The notes under the pieces were generated by a model that searched no databases, had not been told where the DNA came from, and worked only from the letters and a program-made list of their open reading frames with translations. 64,000 bases of DNA from Psococerastis gibbosa (Eukaryota > Arthropoda > Insecta > Psocodea > Psocidae): NCBI GenBank assembly GCA_963971405.1, contig OZ020491.1, positions 24,546,855-24,610,854 of the forward strand, read 5' to 3'. The number at the start of each line of letters is the position of its first letter. The stretch's first letter is position 1. The position numbers and the translations under genes were made by a program. Below, one piece after another: positions 10,694 to 22,945 of the stretch.

Positions 10694-11109
10694 AGCATAA
10701 AAGAAGAGGCTTGTTCGGTGTGGCATTTTTTCCAATTACTACTACTATATTTAATAGTTAAAATAGTTAATAATCTCGAGCCAAAACAAAGTTGAAGACA
10801 ATGAAAGGCAAGCTCAAAATTAAGCTTTTAATACCAGTTTGGAGATGAAACAACTGTTTTACAGCCAGCAGGCTGTTGTTAAATTTTCCCTGGCCTAGTC
10901 GTTACGGAGAAAATTGTTTTGGGGGTCTCAAAACTTATCTTCTACCATATTTTTTCTTCATTACTGAAATATACTGTAACCTCTAAAACACTTTCAAGCC
11001 TTCTTAGTCATGTGAGTTTTATGTGGTAAAAATCGAGTTAGTAGGATTACTGACTGAAACAAGAAATGGTGTAATATATACTGGTAACTGGTAACTGGTA
11101 AATGGCAAT

Positions 11110-11142
11110 ATTGTAAAATTATTTGACAATGGGTAAGTAAGG

Positions 11143-11177
<35 letters not shown>

Positions 11178-11178
11178 T
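11110..11178 (+). repeat. ATT microsatellite
   Basis: About ten ATT units run over 11145-11175, immediately next to the 3' end of the minus-strand LINE fragment, so it may be the remnant of its 3' tail repeat. Confidence 0.7.
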
Positions 11179-11187
11179 TTAAATTGG

Positions 11188-11812
11188 GGTACAGGTGTTA
11201 CCTTTGCGCACTTAAGCCTATTGGCCTCCTGTGCCCCCTACAACAAAGTATCTACGTCACTTTCTCCCTCAGGAGAGCCAGGATCTTGAGGGGATTCAGA
11301 AGTGGTAGGTGTTTTACATGTAACTGCAAGCTTCCCGAGCATACTGCTCTTTTTCGTGCGATTGCTTCGCATCGCATCGCAGGTCCTCCGCACCTTCATT
11401 ACAGAATCTGCAAGACTATAGTTGTCTCCCTAAGAGACTCCAGATATTTAACCCCAGGACCCAAGACGCCAAGGCCTGTTCTTAGTTTTGTACTTCCTAG
11501 CCTAGAGCCATCAGTAAACCACTTGATTGTGTGACTATTGAGAATTCCTGCTGATTCGCAGCATTCTTTCATTGTCCCTAATATAGTTTCGAAATCCATC
11601 CGAAAACAGTATTTTGGATGGATTCTATCGTTTCGCATATCCAGGCAGTGGTCAGACGTAGTCAGAGAGGCTGAGTCTCTCTTAATTGCCCTTCCACTCC
11701 TAATAATGCCATTTCGGCGGAAGTTTCCACTGCAACATGGAGGAGTGGGAAGTCCAGTACTATCTCCATTGCTACAGTGGGACAGGCTTTCATAGCCCCC
11801 GTAAAGCATCAT
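11188..11812 (-). mobile_element. Non-LTR retrotransposon fragment: RNase H domain and C-terminal tail
   Basis: The minus strand has a 137-codon open stretch (11399-11812) with IKWFTDGSRLGSTKLRTGLG followed by GVLGPGVKYLESL. This is the first strand and catalytic Asp (FTDGS) of a retrotransposon RNase H domain, as in I/R1-like LINEs. After a frameshift near 11399 the minus strand continues into a Cys/His-containing tail over 11190-11395. A second copy of that tail is at 46990-47400. Most of the element is missing. Confidence 0.8.
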
Positions 11813-12052
11813 GTTAGAGAATACGGGCTTATGAATGTAGCCATAATTTGGATTATTCAGAGAAAAATTCTCATATGGTTTGATTTTGCCGTGTCCATGA
11901 AGCCATGACCAATGGTATGGTTACAGTAGGAAAAGACAGGCTGTTAGTTAGGCTTACATTGCATGCTGTGTTAATAACCATAAGAGGAAGGGACTCACAG
12001 TCAGCAATGAGAGCGGAGTCACGCTGACAGAGGCCAGTAGGTAGAGGCAGTG

Positions 12053-12120
12053 GCGGAACTATAGACTTTCGAATGGGGGGGGGCAGTGTTTCATTTAGCG
12101 CCCCCCCTCCATTTTCATTA
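12053..12120. repeat. G/C-rich fragment with hAT-like left end
   Basis: CAGTGGCGGAACTATAG is followed by a poly-G run and GCGCCCCCCC. It resembles the left ends of the elements at 44583 and 56218, but no right end was found. Confidence 0.4.
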
Positions 12121-12311
12121 AAGTGTAGAAAAAGGGGAAAGCCGTTATAGTTGCCATTAGACAGGTAAAAGTGAAGTTCAAGTGGAAGATTTATTTTTTA
12201 ATTTCGAGTATTTGCGCCGGTCGTTGTGTGAGTACGGAGGTGATGACTTATTTGGTTACTGACTAAACTAGTATACTTTGGCGAGGGCCGTGGACAAATA
12301 GTTAGAGAGCA

Positions 12312-12637
12312 CAGAGGCGGACGCAGCGACCGGCACTGCGGGCAATTGCCCCCCCCCCCCCCTTTGGACAGCAGTTATATTCTTTGCCTCTGACATCTAA
12401 GTGTTTCTGCACTCAAAATGCGCAAAACCTCACTATTTCAGCCCTATTTTTCAAAATATTTCTCCCGGGGGAGACCCCCGGGCCCCCCTTGTCCACAATT
12501 ATATTGATTCTTTGTAATATATAACCCTTATTGGTCTCAAAGTGCGTAAAACTTCACCATTTCAGTCCTATTGTTCAAAAAATTTCTCCCGGGGGGACAA
12601 GTGCCTCCCCCTTTTATGAGGTCTGGGACCGCCTCTG
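12312..12637. mobile_element. hAT-type MITE, perfect 8-bp target duplication AGAGAGCA
   Basis: The ends are CAGAGGCGGACGCAG and GGGACCGCCTCTG. AGAGAGCA occurs at 12304-12311 and again at 12638-12645. The inside holds two diverged copies of a roughly 150-bp unit, each with CACCATTTCAG-like text, TTCAAAAAATTTCTCCCGG and a C/G tract. That unit is also seen inside the elements at 54248 and 61339, so these families are related. Confidence 0.82.
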
Positions 12638-12808
12638 AGAGAGCATGCATTTGAATCGGGGGAACGTTAGTTCAAATCCTCAATGAAATCAGATTTACTA
12701 ATTCAGAAATAATTCAGAAAATAATGCAAGAGCAATCTGTCAATTGTCCAGAAACCATCAGTTCTTCTCAGGACTAAACCTGAAGTAAAGTAAGAAAGCA
12801 TTCTGGAC

Positions 12809-13094
12809 CAGGGGTTCCCAACCTTTTTTGCCCGTAGACCACTAGATTATTTTATGATATTCCATAGACAGGAAAATTGTCAAATTCACTTGCTAATTTT
12901 TGATTAAATTTTTAGGACCGGTATCGGTTGGATTTTATAAAAGTTCGGTGCCAATACAAGACTTACTGTATTTTACTTCAAATTTCCAATATTTCAGCTG
13001 ATTGTTTTTCTTATTTCTTACTTTAGTCCGTGGACCACCTGATAAATGTCTGTGAACCACCAGTGGTCCATGGACCACAGTTTGGGAACCCCTG
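12809..13094. mobile_element. hAT MITE, perfect 8-bp target duplication TTCTGGAC
   Basis: It begins CAGGGGTTCCCAACCTT and ends CAGTTTGGGAACCCCTG, classic hAT terminal repeats. TTCTGGAC flanks it at 12801-12808 and 13095-13102. It is 286 bp and non-coding. Subterminal text GTAGACCACTAGATTATTTTA and CCGTGGACCACCTGATAAAT is partly inverted too. Intact structure suggests a relatively recent insertion. Confidence 0.9.
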
Positions 13095-14245
13095 TTCTGG
13101 ACTATTCCAGCCCATAATGCCTATGAAGACTAAAACAATTTTGGTCACCCTAAACCCTTGCAAATAAATGACCGAAATATCAAGGCAAAGTTAGGGTGGC
13201 CAACATCTGGTCATCACATTATCTTTTTCCCCGGTTTTAATCGTGATCATCTGCCCCTCGCCCCCCTCCCCCGGTCTTTCCCCCTAACATGCTTAATCGA
13301 GTTATTTTTCCGTTGTAAACGGCCCAACTGTTTAATTGGATAAACCGTTTCCTTTTTCCCATTTCCACTCACATCTTTTCCTTTTGACTTAAATTTCATC
13401 TCATCATGTAAAAGCTTCAGCTTAATGAAATGGAAATGGGAACATGTTGAATTTGAAATTCAGGACTTGGAAATATTTTCCTTATTTCAAAAAAGTTAGG
13501 TTACAAAATGTACGGAATATCTATTTAATTTAGAGATTTGAAAATATTTACTACACAACCACAAGGATAGGAAAATTGTCAGTTGAAAAATGTAAGGTTT
13601 CTCAAAAAGCAGACGCTCCAGTTATATCTAAAATACCGGCTAAATTACTAAGCTTCTATGTAAAATATATTTAATGCACTTACTCGTATTTCTTTAATGC
13701 GATAATATTTCAAGTACGAAAATATAAATTTACTGGGAAACCTCGTATTTCTTGTGAATTTTGTGGCAGGGTTTCGGGACTATCAGAGGTATACTTAAAA
13801 TGCAAAATTCTATTCTAATTCAGTGTTTCCTTGTAAGTATTGTAAATATTAATTATGATAAAAGTTAACTTAATAAAATATTACACAAAAAACACATAAA
13901 TTATGTGACTTCGATTGCAGAGGCGAATGAAGAGGTTAATCGGATACAATCATTAAATTGTTTGTATGCGATTTAATTTTTTTTTTTATTATTTTTTTTA
14001 TTTAAAGCGCGGGTCCCTGTTGGGAATTTGCGCTAAGAAATTGGGAATGTTTACCGATTATTTAGTGGTAGAGAGTTATCCGTTCTGTTGTGTAAGTAGT
14101 GGGGAGGGGGGGGATGGTCTTTGGTAAAAATAAAAGAAAGAATGTCTTGTTTGACTATTCTATTCTATTGTCTGTTTCGACTATTCGCCATTTTCAAGTG
14201 AGCAGATATCAATAACAATAAAAACAAATAATTGCAAGCTATACA

Positions 14246-14639
14246 TTAAGGCTGAGTGTTCAAAATGTTTTGTAAACAAGAAATTTTGCTGATTTTTTGA
14301 CGAAAATAATTTATTGCTCATTCCACAGACACACAGATAACAATGTGAACAGATAAAAAACTTATAAAAAATCCAAGTTATCGCAGGAAGTTTATATATT
14401 CTGAACTGAAATATTATTACCTTAAAAAAATTGGATAAAGAGCCTAAAACCCATTTTGTAGCACAGTTGTAAATCTGTAAGGGGAAATAGACAGCATTCA
14501 CAGAAAGCTCGTATTTTTTAAGATTTTTTCATCTGTTCCCTTTTATATCTTTGTGGCTGTGGAATGAGCAATTAATTAATTTCGTCTATAAAGTACGATA
14601 ATTTCTTGTTTACAAAACATTTTGAACACTCAGGCTTAA
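14246..14639. mobile_element. MITE with about 40-bp inverted ends
   Basis: The left end TTAAGGCTGAGTGTTCAAAA continues TGTTTTGTAAACAAGAAATT. The right end is the inverse, finishing TTTTGAACACTCAGGCTTAA. A further inverted block is TTGCTCATTCCACAG against CTGTGGAATGAGCAA. The element is 394 bp. The minus-strand open frame over it is a by-product. Confidence 0.78.
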
Positions 14640-14719
14640 GCCTGTGTCACATTTTTGTGAAAAAATATTTGAATTTTCTCCCATAGCCAACAGAGTTTTC
14701 TATAGGTTGAATCTGATCT

Positions 14720-15110
14720 TCTTCTTCTGATGCCTCTTTTATTGAAGATTCGTGATCGTGGCAATTTAGACCTTGGAGACTGTTAGGCCTACTCTGAGAA
14801 GGGTAGTTGTGCTCTTGCCAAACCACTGCCTCAGGTTTTTCAACCAGGATGTTCTTATTCTGCCGGTAGCTCTCTGTCCATCTATCTCCCTTCGATTCTT
14901 ACGAGCTGAAGGCAATACTTTTCGTTCCTCATCACATCGCCGAAGTATGTTATTAAGTTTCCGTCTCTTATAACCGTCTGCAGCAACTGATCTGCTGCGT
15001 TTCCAGCCGGTTCTGTCTGGCGCGTCCTCCCTTGTGAGCACGGTTTCTTGCAGGTAATTCTTCTATCCAAGGTGAGCTTTGGGTGTCCAGGTACCATCGC
15101 CTCTCCCACT
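14720..15110 (-). mobile_element. LINE reverse-transcriptase C-terminal fragment
   Basis: The minus strand in two frames gives PAGNAADQLLQTVIRDGNLI, TYFGDVMRNEKYCLQLVRIE and then GRIRTSWLKNLRQWFGKSTT. This is the ubiquitous C-terminal region of insect LINE ORF2 proteins (YFGHVMRNEKY and RISWLKNLRQW-like motifs). It ends with a GAGGCATCAGAAGAAGAAG tail at 14724-14742. Frameshifted and 5'-truncated. Confidence 0.78.
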
Positions 15111-16004
15111 CTGCGTATTAGCGCAGATGCCTCTAAAAAGTTGCATACAATTTATAACCTACACCTAATGGCTAGTGGGCAGCCTATCTCGTAAAGTGCA
15201 AGCATCGACTTTAGTAGCAATGTCTCTAAGGCACCATATGGTCAACGCTTTGATTGCTTACTAGGGGCATAAGGCCTCAGTTTTACGCTCAGCATTATTG
15301 CTCTCATTAAATATCTCCAGCAATTTCCAGTTCACATTCTCAGCAAAGCCTTAAGGCAAATACCTCGCTTTACAACTCCCCCATTTTCATTATTTCGCTA
15401 CGATAGTTTTCTGCGATATCACTGCCGTAAGGTATGAACCTTTGCGCGGTTATAAAAGAACCTTTTCGTGAAACAGTGAAACGCTTGGAGAAGTCTCAAA
15501 AGCATTCACGTCGTTTTTTTCGATTTTTATATTGTTTCCAGAACAAAAGTTGTGCTGAAAAAAATGCTTTTGGAATTTTTTATCACTATAAAAATCTATT
15601 GGGTAAGTTTGTGAACTTCGTAGACACCCCAGGGGGTTGTTGTGCTGTAAAGAAGTATGGTCGCTAAATCAATAAAGAGTTTTATGATTCTTTTTTTGAC
15701 TTAGTTAAATAAAAGTCGTAAGGTAAATTCTGTAAAGTTTTTTTAAGGACTTGTTTGCAGACTTAATTCAAAGTGGAGTATAAGTATTCTGTAATTATTT
15801 GATTTACGTATTCCAGAGGCATTTCAATCTAGCCAATGTTGAATGCATATATTGTATGAAATATTGTAAGAAGCTCAACAAAAGGGCCTTCGCTAGCCTT
15901 TTTTCTAAGTGAAACTTCATCAAAACCGTGCGACTGAAAGCTCCTTTTACATAGTAGTGAGAGTTCAGCTTATGATTTTCAAAAAGGATGAACTCTTTAC
16001 TATG

Positions 16005-16135
16005 TATACCTGCTGAGGTCCTGAGGCGAATGGATGCACAAGATATATTGCTGCCGACACTAGCGGATGCTGGTCGCCAATATTTGATAGAAGAGGCATT
16101 AGAAGAAGAAGAAGAAGAGACTATGTATGGTGGAA
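16005..16135 (+). mobile_element. LINE C-terminal scrap ending in GAAGAAGAAG tail
   Basis: CTGAGGTCCTGAGGCGAATG at 16013 is the same as 26820-26838 in the larger LINE copy. The piece then jumps to AGAAGAGGCATTAGAAGAAG, the 3' tail seen in several LINE copies here, so it has an internal deletion. Confidence 0.65.
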
Positions 16136-17104
16136 GTGGACTCTTCATCAATAACCCCTTTTAAAGTATACTTTGCCGCTGTAATAGAACGTACAGTAGC
16201 TGCCTTTCTGGCAGTAAACCGAACAATATCTAACCCCCATCTATATTTCAAAGGGTACATAAAGCAATTCTCATGTCAAAGGTAACTCCCAAACGTCAGT
16301 CTAAATGAGCCACTTTACTGACTACAAAGTGCAGTCAGAGGAAAGAGATGAGTAAAAAAGACTGGGTGGCGAGCGGGGGAGGGGGGCGGGGGCGGATGGG
16401 GATGCAAATTGTACAAATGCGCTATAGAGGGAAATTTATGGGGGTTTAATGCACGTATGCCTTTCACTTTCTTGAATCTTCAAAGCGATAAAGAGTAGGT
16501 ACCGGTGATTTTGTGAGTGATTGCTGACTGTTTTTTGATTATGCTTTTTCAATCATTTGTGAATAGCTCTTAGCATTTCAGGCTTCTAATTTTATTATCA
16601 ACATATTGTTGACAACCTCAGTCAGTCTTCGGAACAGTTGCAACTGACCGTGATATATATATATATATAAATCCATAAATATAAATAAAATATGGTAGAT
16701 AAGATAACTTATATAGGTATATTAACAATATTAAAATACAATATGTGTTTTGCATCAAAAAATTGTAAAAAATAAATAAAGAAATGTGAGTGTTTTTATA
16801 GCTGAAGATTACAATAGCCAAAACGCCGCCAACAGACATGGCTAAAATGAAAATGACGTCACACTCCAATCCCACGTGACTCGGTTTTTAAACATTACAC
16901 TGTAATAAACTACGTTTTCTTTAAAAGCAGAATTTCCTTTTTGCGCTGTCCAATCAGGTGTAGGGAAATGTCATAATAGCAGAGACCCTGCTTCGCCGGG
17001 GGGGAGGGGGGGGGGGGGGGTTTCACTTGTCCCTATAGACTATAACATATTAATAAAGTACACTAGAACACATTTAGCACAAGCGCCGACCTTGCTTTAC
17101 CCCT

Positions 17105-17490
17105 TATAAAACGCTATACAGACGAGTAAATGTTGCGGTTTCCAACGCCTGCTTTCAGCATTTCTGTTTTAAGCAACCCTGTCAGCCGGCGGGGGGAGTC
17201 AGTCTGTTTATTAACCTGAGGCACCCTAGGGGCAGACTCTTTCACCTCGGGGAAAGGGAAGTTGACTGACAGTGTGCAACTCCTGATTATAGTGGATTCC
17301 GAACCACTAGGGGAAAATAGTAAAGTCACACGATTAAATCTGAGGTGAGCAGGACTCGACACGCACTTAGACTGACTGGTTTGGTCAGCTCGTTATCATG
17401 TCCCACCATGTTCCCCTGCCAACGCTGAGCACACTAACAAGTTTGCCGCAGTTTGAAACATGCTCTGATCTCATGGATTCAACATGGTAA
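17105..17490 (-). repeat. Repeat D, subfamily 2, inverted copy
   Basis: It is the complement of the family from the CCAACGCCTGCTTTCAGCAT end (right end of the element) through TTTCACCTCGGGGAAAGGG and ATAGTGGATTCCGAACCACT to CATGGATTCAACATGGTAA. Confidence 0.75.
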
Positions 17491-17959
17491 AGCCGTTGGC
17501 AGTATAAACTTTGGTGCAAGCATCGCTTTATTTTCCCTTTGGCATCTTGAAATTGTTTCTTTTGTCATACAACTTGTTAATTACCATTATTACGGATAGA
17601 CGAACTTTCAGTGACATTTATGTGCCGAAAAATCGTGGTGCAAGCGTATAAAAAAATTAAAGAGAAACAAGATGAAAAATAACAAGTATACACATGAGAT
17701 TGGATAGGTTGTCGACGTGGAAAAGGTTGACCAAGAAGGAAGTGGCAGGGCGGAGTGGAAATGACCTAATCATGGGAGATGTCAACCCGGGGTTGAGACG
17801 TCTACGAGGCTAGTTTGATAAATATCGACTTGAGGCCATCAGACCAACCAGGAAATGAGACCGAGGAAATACTTCAGCTTACATCTAATTCTTTCCGACT
17901 GTGATTTTTCAGTTATTTCTTGCTTTTCTATATATCCGTTGGCGTAAGACTTTTTTGCC

Positions 17960-18235
17960 TTCCTATATTTTATACGTAGTAAGAAGGAAAGCTCTGTGAT
18001 GGTCGAAATGATCGATTTTCGGTTATAACGAGGAGGTTACCTCTTGAACCAAAGTTAATTTAATGTCAGTGTTATATATACCATATAATACTACAATGTA
18101 ATTTCAGTGGATTTACGCGTTTTGAGGTCCCAGAAACCCAAAAAAGTGTTTTTTACTAACTGTCTATGTTCATCAATTTGCGGGCTACCCGGTGGATTAT
18201 GATGAAATTCAGCATGTAGATTTACAAAAAATCAA
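17960..18235 (-). repeat. Repeat A, right end, close to a host exon
   Basis: In complement this stretch carries the repeat A right end: TACGTATAAAATATA-like start, then CTTTCCTTCTTACTACG, the ACCATCACAGAGC block, CGTGTAAATC-like text, TTTTTGGGTTTCTGGGACC and CTGAATTTCATCAT. It stops about 70 bp upstream of the AG of the first Kazal exon. Confidence 0.65.
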
Positions 18236-18312
18236 TTTTTCCCGTATGGTCCGATGTTCTGCCATCTTCTCCAAGTGTATCGAATTAATTTTCCCTCTTT
18301 CTATTGTTGCAG

Positions 18313-18522
18313 AACCCTGTGAGACAACACACTGCACGTTTGGGTCCACGTGTGTCATTGAAAGCGACGGACAGACACATTGCAGATGTCCTACAACGTG
18401 TTCATCGACCTACAATCCCGTCTGTGGGACAGACAGACATACATACAACAACGAGTGTCATCTCAGAAGAAATTCCTGTCTCAATCAGATCAGTTTACGA
18501 ATTAAGCACGAAGGAGAGTGTG
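18313..18522 (+). CDS. Internal exon: follistatin-like plus Kazal module (agrin-like)
   Basis: The exon follows a pyrimidine-rich tract ending in TTGCAG and is followed by GTAAGT. It is 210 bp (70 codons) with phase 1 at both ends, so it is a symmetric domain exon. Its product begins EPCETTHCTFGSTC and ends RIKHEGECG. Ten cysteines fit a follistatin-like EGF hairpin (first five) followed by a Kazal domain; NPVCGTD and TYNNEC are the classic Kazal signatures. Tandem modules of this form occur in agrin and related extracellular matrix or basement-membrane proteins, where they are structural rather than proven protease inhibitors. The open frame reaches upstream to 18192, but that part is intron and repeat sequence. 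Seen: splice sites, phase, cysteine pattern. Inferred: agrin-like identity; another multi-Kazal protein is possible. Confidence 0.88.
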
Positions 18523-20374
18523 GTAAGTGTTGATTTTTAACTTAACCAAGGAGCTGTATTGCGTATTACAAAAAAAACTGTGTCCCCCGGGAGGAAGGGG
18601 GACGCTGTTTGAATCTGAAGTAGGTGCGATAGTTACAAATCAAATAACTCTAACTTATCTAATGTTCCTGTCACTTGAACACATGTTGGACCTTGTGGCG
18701 GTACCACACGCCTTCGATTGGTTTATTAGTGGACTGTATATTATGATATAATTGAGATGAACCTACCTTTTGGTCCCCGGCGTCTCAACAGGTAACAGTG
18801 TGTAAGGTGTGTTGTGCTTATGTATGTATTGTAGAAGGGCTCTGTTATCCGACCAATTGATGTTTCACCACCGCGTATTTGAGGGACACTGAGGAGCCTG
18901 AGGACTGGGGTTGGGCGAGAAACCTATTGAATACCCCAGTCCAGGCAGGGGCGGATTAGGGTGAAACCATTACAGGCCTAAAGATAATTAAATTAAATTA
19001 AAATAAATAAAATAACCTACAGTATGTAAGCAAGACCAATATCAGTGAAATATAAGAGAAAATGGGGGGAAATGTCAAAGAAAGTGCAAGGGTGCCAAAG
19101 GAAATGTGAGTTTTCAGGGTTTCAAATTAAAAATAATAAAATTGCGGCAACTGGTGAACAAATGTACAATCCAGCTGGCGGGGCTGAGAACACAGTCCGG
19201 CGCAGTTAGCTTCTGCGCACTTGGCTTGCAATTTAATTAGCTTAATTTTGACTGTAGTTAGCTTATGACGAAAACCTCCAAACTTAAACTCAGACACAAA
19301 TTTTTGCAGCTAAATTGCATGCGCTGCGGATGCCAACCTTATCTAATACATTACAAGATACAATCTGCGTACAGTAAGCCTTAAAGGTTTTCCAAATAGT
19401 GAATGCTGACAAAATAAATTGCACCCCCCCCCCCCTCTCGAATGAAACCGAAGTTTACTGTTCGAGAAGGGGTGCCTTTTCCAAATCTTGCTTTATGCTT
19501 TTAAAAAAATTGGACACAGACAACGACTAACAACTAAACATCGGGTCGAGGAATCAGACTATTTATTTTTATTATTATACCTATATTACTAAATATATGG
19601 GGGGCTACTGTAATGACCTTTTCTCTTCTCAAAAACTCTCCCTAACAAATAACAAAAAGCTAAAATCTCCCCGCATCCGGTTCTAATCTAATTTAACGAA
19701 TTTTTGAAAAACTAAGCACATGCTGACTCTAAATCACTAAATGGACTACGACCCTATACACCTTTTTGATGTGGTTTCACGGAAAGGGGGGGGGGCAAAT
19801 TTTAACCTCAATTTTCAGAGAACACTTTACAAGACGAAGCAAATGAACCTTTGAGCCCCCCATCTCCCCTCTCCAGCCCATCTAGCTTCCTGCTCTGCAT
19901 CCTTAATTACTTTATCAAATTTAACTTTAGGCTCACTTTAAGCCTCTCGTAAGTTAATCAGAGCAAGAAATAATACTGGGCTTAACTTAGATTTGGTTAA
20001 GCATAGCTCAAGTTGTGTCAAGAGATTGCTCTGCATCAGGTCTAACTGATTTTAAGAACCTTTTTAGTGTTTTGGAAACATTTTTAAACACATTTTGAAA
20101 AGCTGGGGGGTTTTGGGGCTCATTTTTTAAGAGGCTTAAGTGTTTACTTACAGCTTTTCGTTAGTGTTTATTAATCTAGTTTTAAGATCTCATTATTTAG
20201 GGGCTGGGTTTATTTACGTGAAGATCTTTTTTGAAATATTTGAATTAAGTCATGGTATGACTTACATTGAATAGATTAGCGTGGGTATTTTTTACTTTCT
20301 TAATTATTTCTGGATTGCATATTAAGGTTGGTTTTACCGTCTAATGGACTAATCGAATGATGATGATGTCTTAA

Positions 20375-22400
20375 CGAAAAATTTCTGTTATTTTTCTGTT
20401 ATTTATTATATTTTGCGTTAATTTAGTGTATATATTTTCCGCGCGACGGCAATTGTGTCGTTTTCTATTTGCCGGTACCATCAGGTAGCCTAGTTCATTA
20501 TGAAAGCAACTTAACTTCAATTTCTGTAAATTGATGGATTTAGAGTTGTGTTCTTTTTCTTTGGGAGTAGCGATATTATCTTCCATTTTCTGAGATTATT
20601 AGGTACCTATCAAATTAAAATTAAGGGACAAATTTCAAAATATTTTGTTGATAAGGAATGACAGTGTATATTCAATTAATTAATTCATTTCTCTCTCCGG
20701 AGCCGCAAAGTTATGGATGAAGACAGACGAATAATATTCATAAAAAATTCAACCTTTTCAAAAGGCAGTCTTTTTCCCGACTGATTTACAGCTATGCTAT
20801 AAAATGCACTTCATCAGGGTTTTCAGAAGTAATAATGGCTCAAATGAGAAAATTTGAATTTCCGTGGAAATCTTGCATTTTTTATGAATTTTTATCTATC
20901 CAGTTTCAAATCTTGGAGCTGTGAAATGAGAAATTAATTAGCAATTAATCTCTGTTGATAACCAATTTTAATTTTGATTCGCATTAAAGCCCGCAAGTAA
21001 ATTTATACATATGATACATATATTTTATAAGGGTTTTATACTAACACAAGTGGGTTTCTTAGACAAAGTTAATTTCTTAACGATTATTTGGGTTTTACTA
21101 ATTCGGGTTGTTATAATAAGTTTTTCTAAAACTCTAAGTTTTTATTATTTTTTGTTTATATATTTTATTATGAATGAATGAATGAATGAATGAATAAATG
21201 ACTTTATTGCAAAACAAATGGCGAACAATAATTTTTTCATGTTAACCATAACTTAATAACAGTTAACATAGTAAAATATAACTTAATCGTATATGGAATA
21301 TAAAAAAGGGGGAAAGAAGGTAAAAAAGGAGGGGGTATAGGAGGGGGGAAGGGGGTCCATTGTTTGTACTGCTAGGTAACAGGGTCTAGGTGTTATCGAA
21401 AATATGTGATTTTATTTTATTTTTAAACTGATTGTGTGATCCAGCCGCCCTAATCTCATTTTACCATTTTTGGTATTTTACCATTTTTATCCTGTTACCT
21501 TTTACCATTATGTAATTCTTTTACACATGGGTTAATTGGAAAATTCACCAAAATGAAAAATAATTTACCCTTAAGAGTGTACGTTCCGCCCGAAATTTAA
21601 TAATTCTTATTTTTTTATAAAATTAACTAGCAAATTATTGAAGTATTGGTTTATTTAAGTTGTGGAAGACTAGTTTATGGATCATATAATAAGGTGTTAT
21701 TAATTTTTTCTCATGATATCTATTTTACGTCAGATTTTAGCCCTCAATAATTTATGTAAAAAAAGCTACATAATTTAAAAATACCCTATTATTGGTGTGA
21801 TGCATGAAGTGGTTTTCAAAAACTTAAATGAGCCAAATCTTTGATATCTTTGTTAATTAAATAAAAAATCTGTAAAAACAACGGATTTTGGGGTATCTAT
21901 AGGTATTTCTTACGAGCCGTACACTTTTAACCCTAATTATTAAATTTATCTTAATTAGTTTCAATTTAGCACCAAACCTCCGGGTATTTTGGCCTCTTCT
22001 GTCCTTGCTGTGCCGCTTGCTGCGGTACAATATACAAACTCCGTCTTCGTCATCATCAGGGTGTAATCAAAACTATCGCGCTCTGGTAGTGCTGAAATTA
22101 CTTCCTTTGTATACCTGGCCCGCACATCTGGCTCTTGTCATTTTCCAAAACCCGCTGACAGCGCTCTCGAAGAAGATTGTGTGAAACGGTAGAGGGGGTA
22201 GGTTTTGAGACGGCGGTGGGGGGGGGGAGTGATATTAACCCCGAAAACTTGCACGTTTACGAGACCTCTATTCTCATATCACTTGTGGTCTTGTTAGAGA
22301 ACTTGTACGCCGAGTTTTGATGTCTGCTAAGTTTGTTTTACATGGGGTTCGTCTTATTAAAGAAGCAATTAGTCAGGTAGACGGGGTAGAGGTTATTAAA
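20375..22400. other. Mostly unassigned AT-rich intron sequence
   Basis: It contains a TGAA microsatellite at 21170-21197 followed by ATGACTTTATTGCAAAACAA, a pattern typical of retroposon tails, and a G-rich patch near 21305-21355. One minus-strand open stretch of 58 codons at 21961-22137 is listed separately. No other signal was recognised. Confidence 0.5.
21961..22137 (-). other. Unassigned 58-codon open stretch
   Basis: The minus strand between two stops encodes QEPDVRARYTKEVISALPER, DSFDYTLMMTKTEFVYCTAA and SGTARTEEAKIPGGLVLN. The composition looks protein-like and is locally more GC-rich than its surroundings, but there is no start codon upstream, no clear splice site and I do not recognise the family. 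It may be a fragment of a transposon or a retro-copied gene. Confidence 0.25.
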
Positions 22401-22945
22401 GTATCAGGTTCAAGAGAAGAGGGGGTAAGGTTCGAATAACGTGTTGTGCTGACATTGTCTTTAATAATGATTCACTCTTGAGAGCTAGGTTTAAAGGGAA
22501 TACACGTGTGTACTAGACTACTAGTGTACCCATGGCCTGCTGTCACAATTGTGCGTCATTATTAGCCAATCAGAGAGCTAGTAGTATCAGGTTCAAGAGA
22601 AGGGGGGGTAAGGTTCGAATAACGTGTTGTGCTGACATTGTCTTTAATAATGATTCACTCTTGAGAGCTAGGTTTAAAGGGAATACACATGTGTACTAGA
22701 CTACTAGTGTACCCATGGCCTGCTGTCACGATTGTGCGTCATTATTAGCCAATCAGAGAGCTAGTAGTATCAGGTTTGAGAGAAGGGATGTTAAGGTTCG
22801 AATAACGTGTTGTGCTGACTTTGCCCTCTGATTCACTTTTGAGTCTTGACAGCTAGATTTAAAGGTAATACACGTGTCTACCAGTGTACGTATGGCCTGC
22901 TGTCACAATAATGGGTCATTATGAGCCAATCAGAGCGCTAGTTAC
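22401..22945 (+). repeat. Tandem triplication of a 183-bp unit
   Basis: Units start at 22401, 22584 and 22767, each with GTATCAGGTT(C/T)(A/G)AGAGAAG. Units 1 and 2 are nearly identical. Unit 3 is more diverged, with a short deletion around 22830. Each unit carries AAGGTTCGAATAACGTGTTG, the phrase CATGGCCTGCTGTCAC (TATGGCCTGC in unit 3) and GCCAATCAGAG at its end. Confidence 0.9.

Noticed and set aside
18192-18312. Upstream open frame that would add 40 residues before the first Kazal module
   Set aside because: It is made of repeat A right-end sequence and the polypyrimidine tract; the AG at 18311-18312 with phase 1 is the better boundary.
22401-22945. Considered as a CRISPR-like array
   Set aside because: Whole 183-bp units repeat; there are no short repeats with unique spacers.
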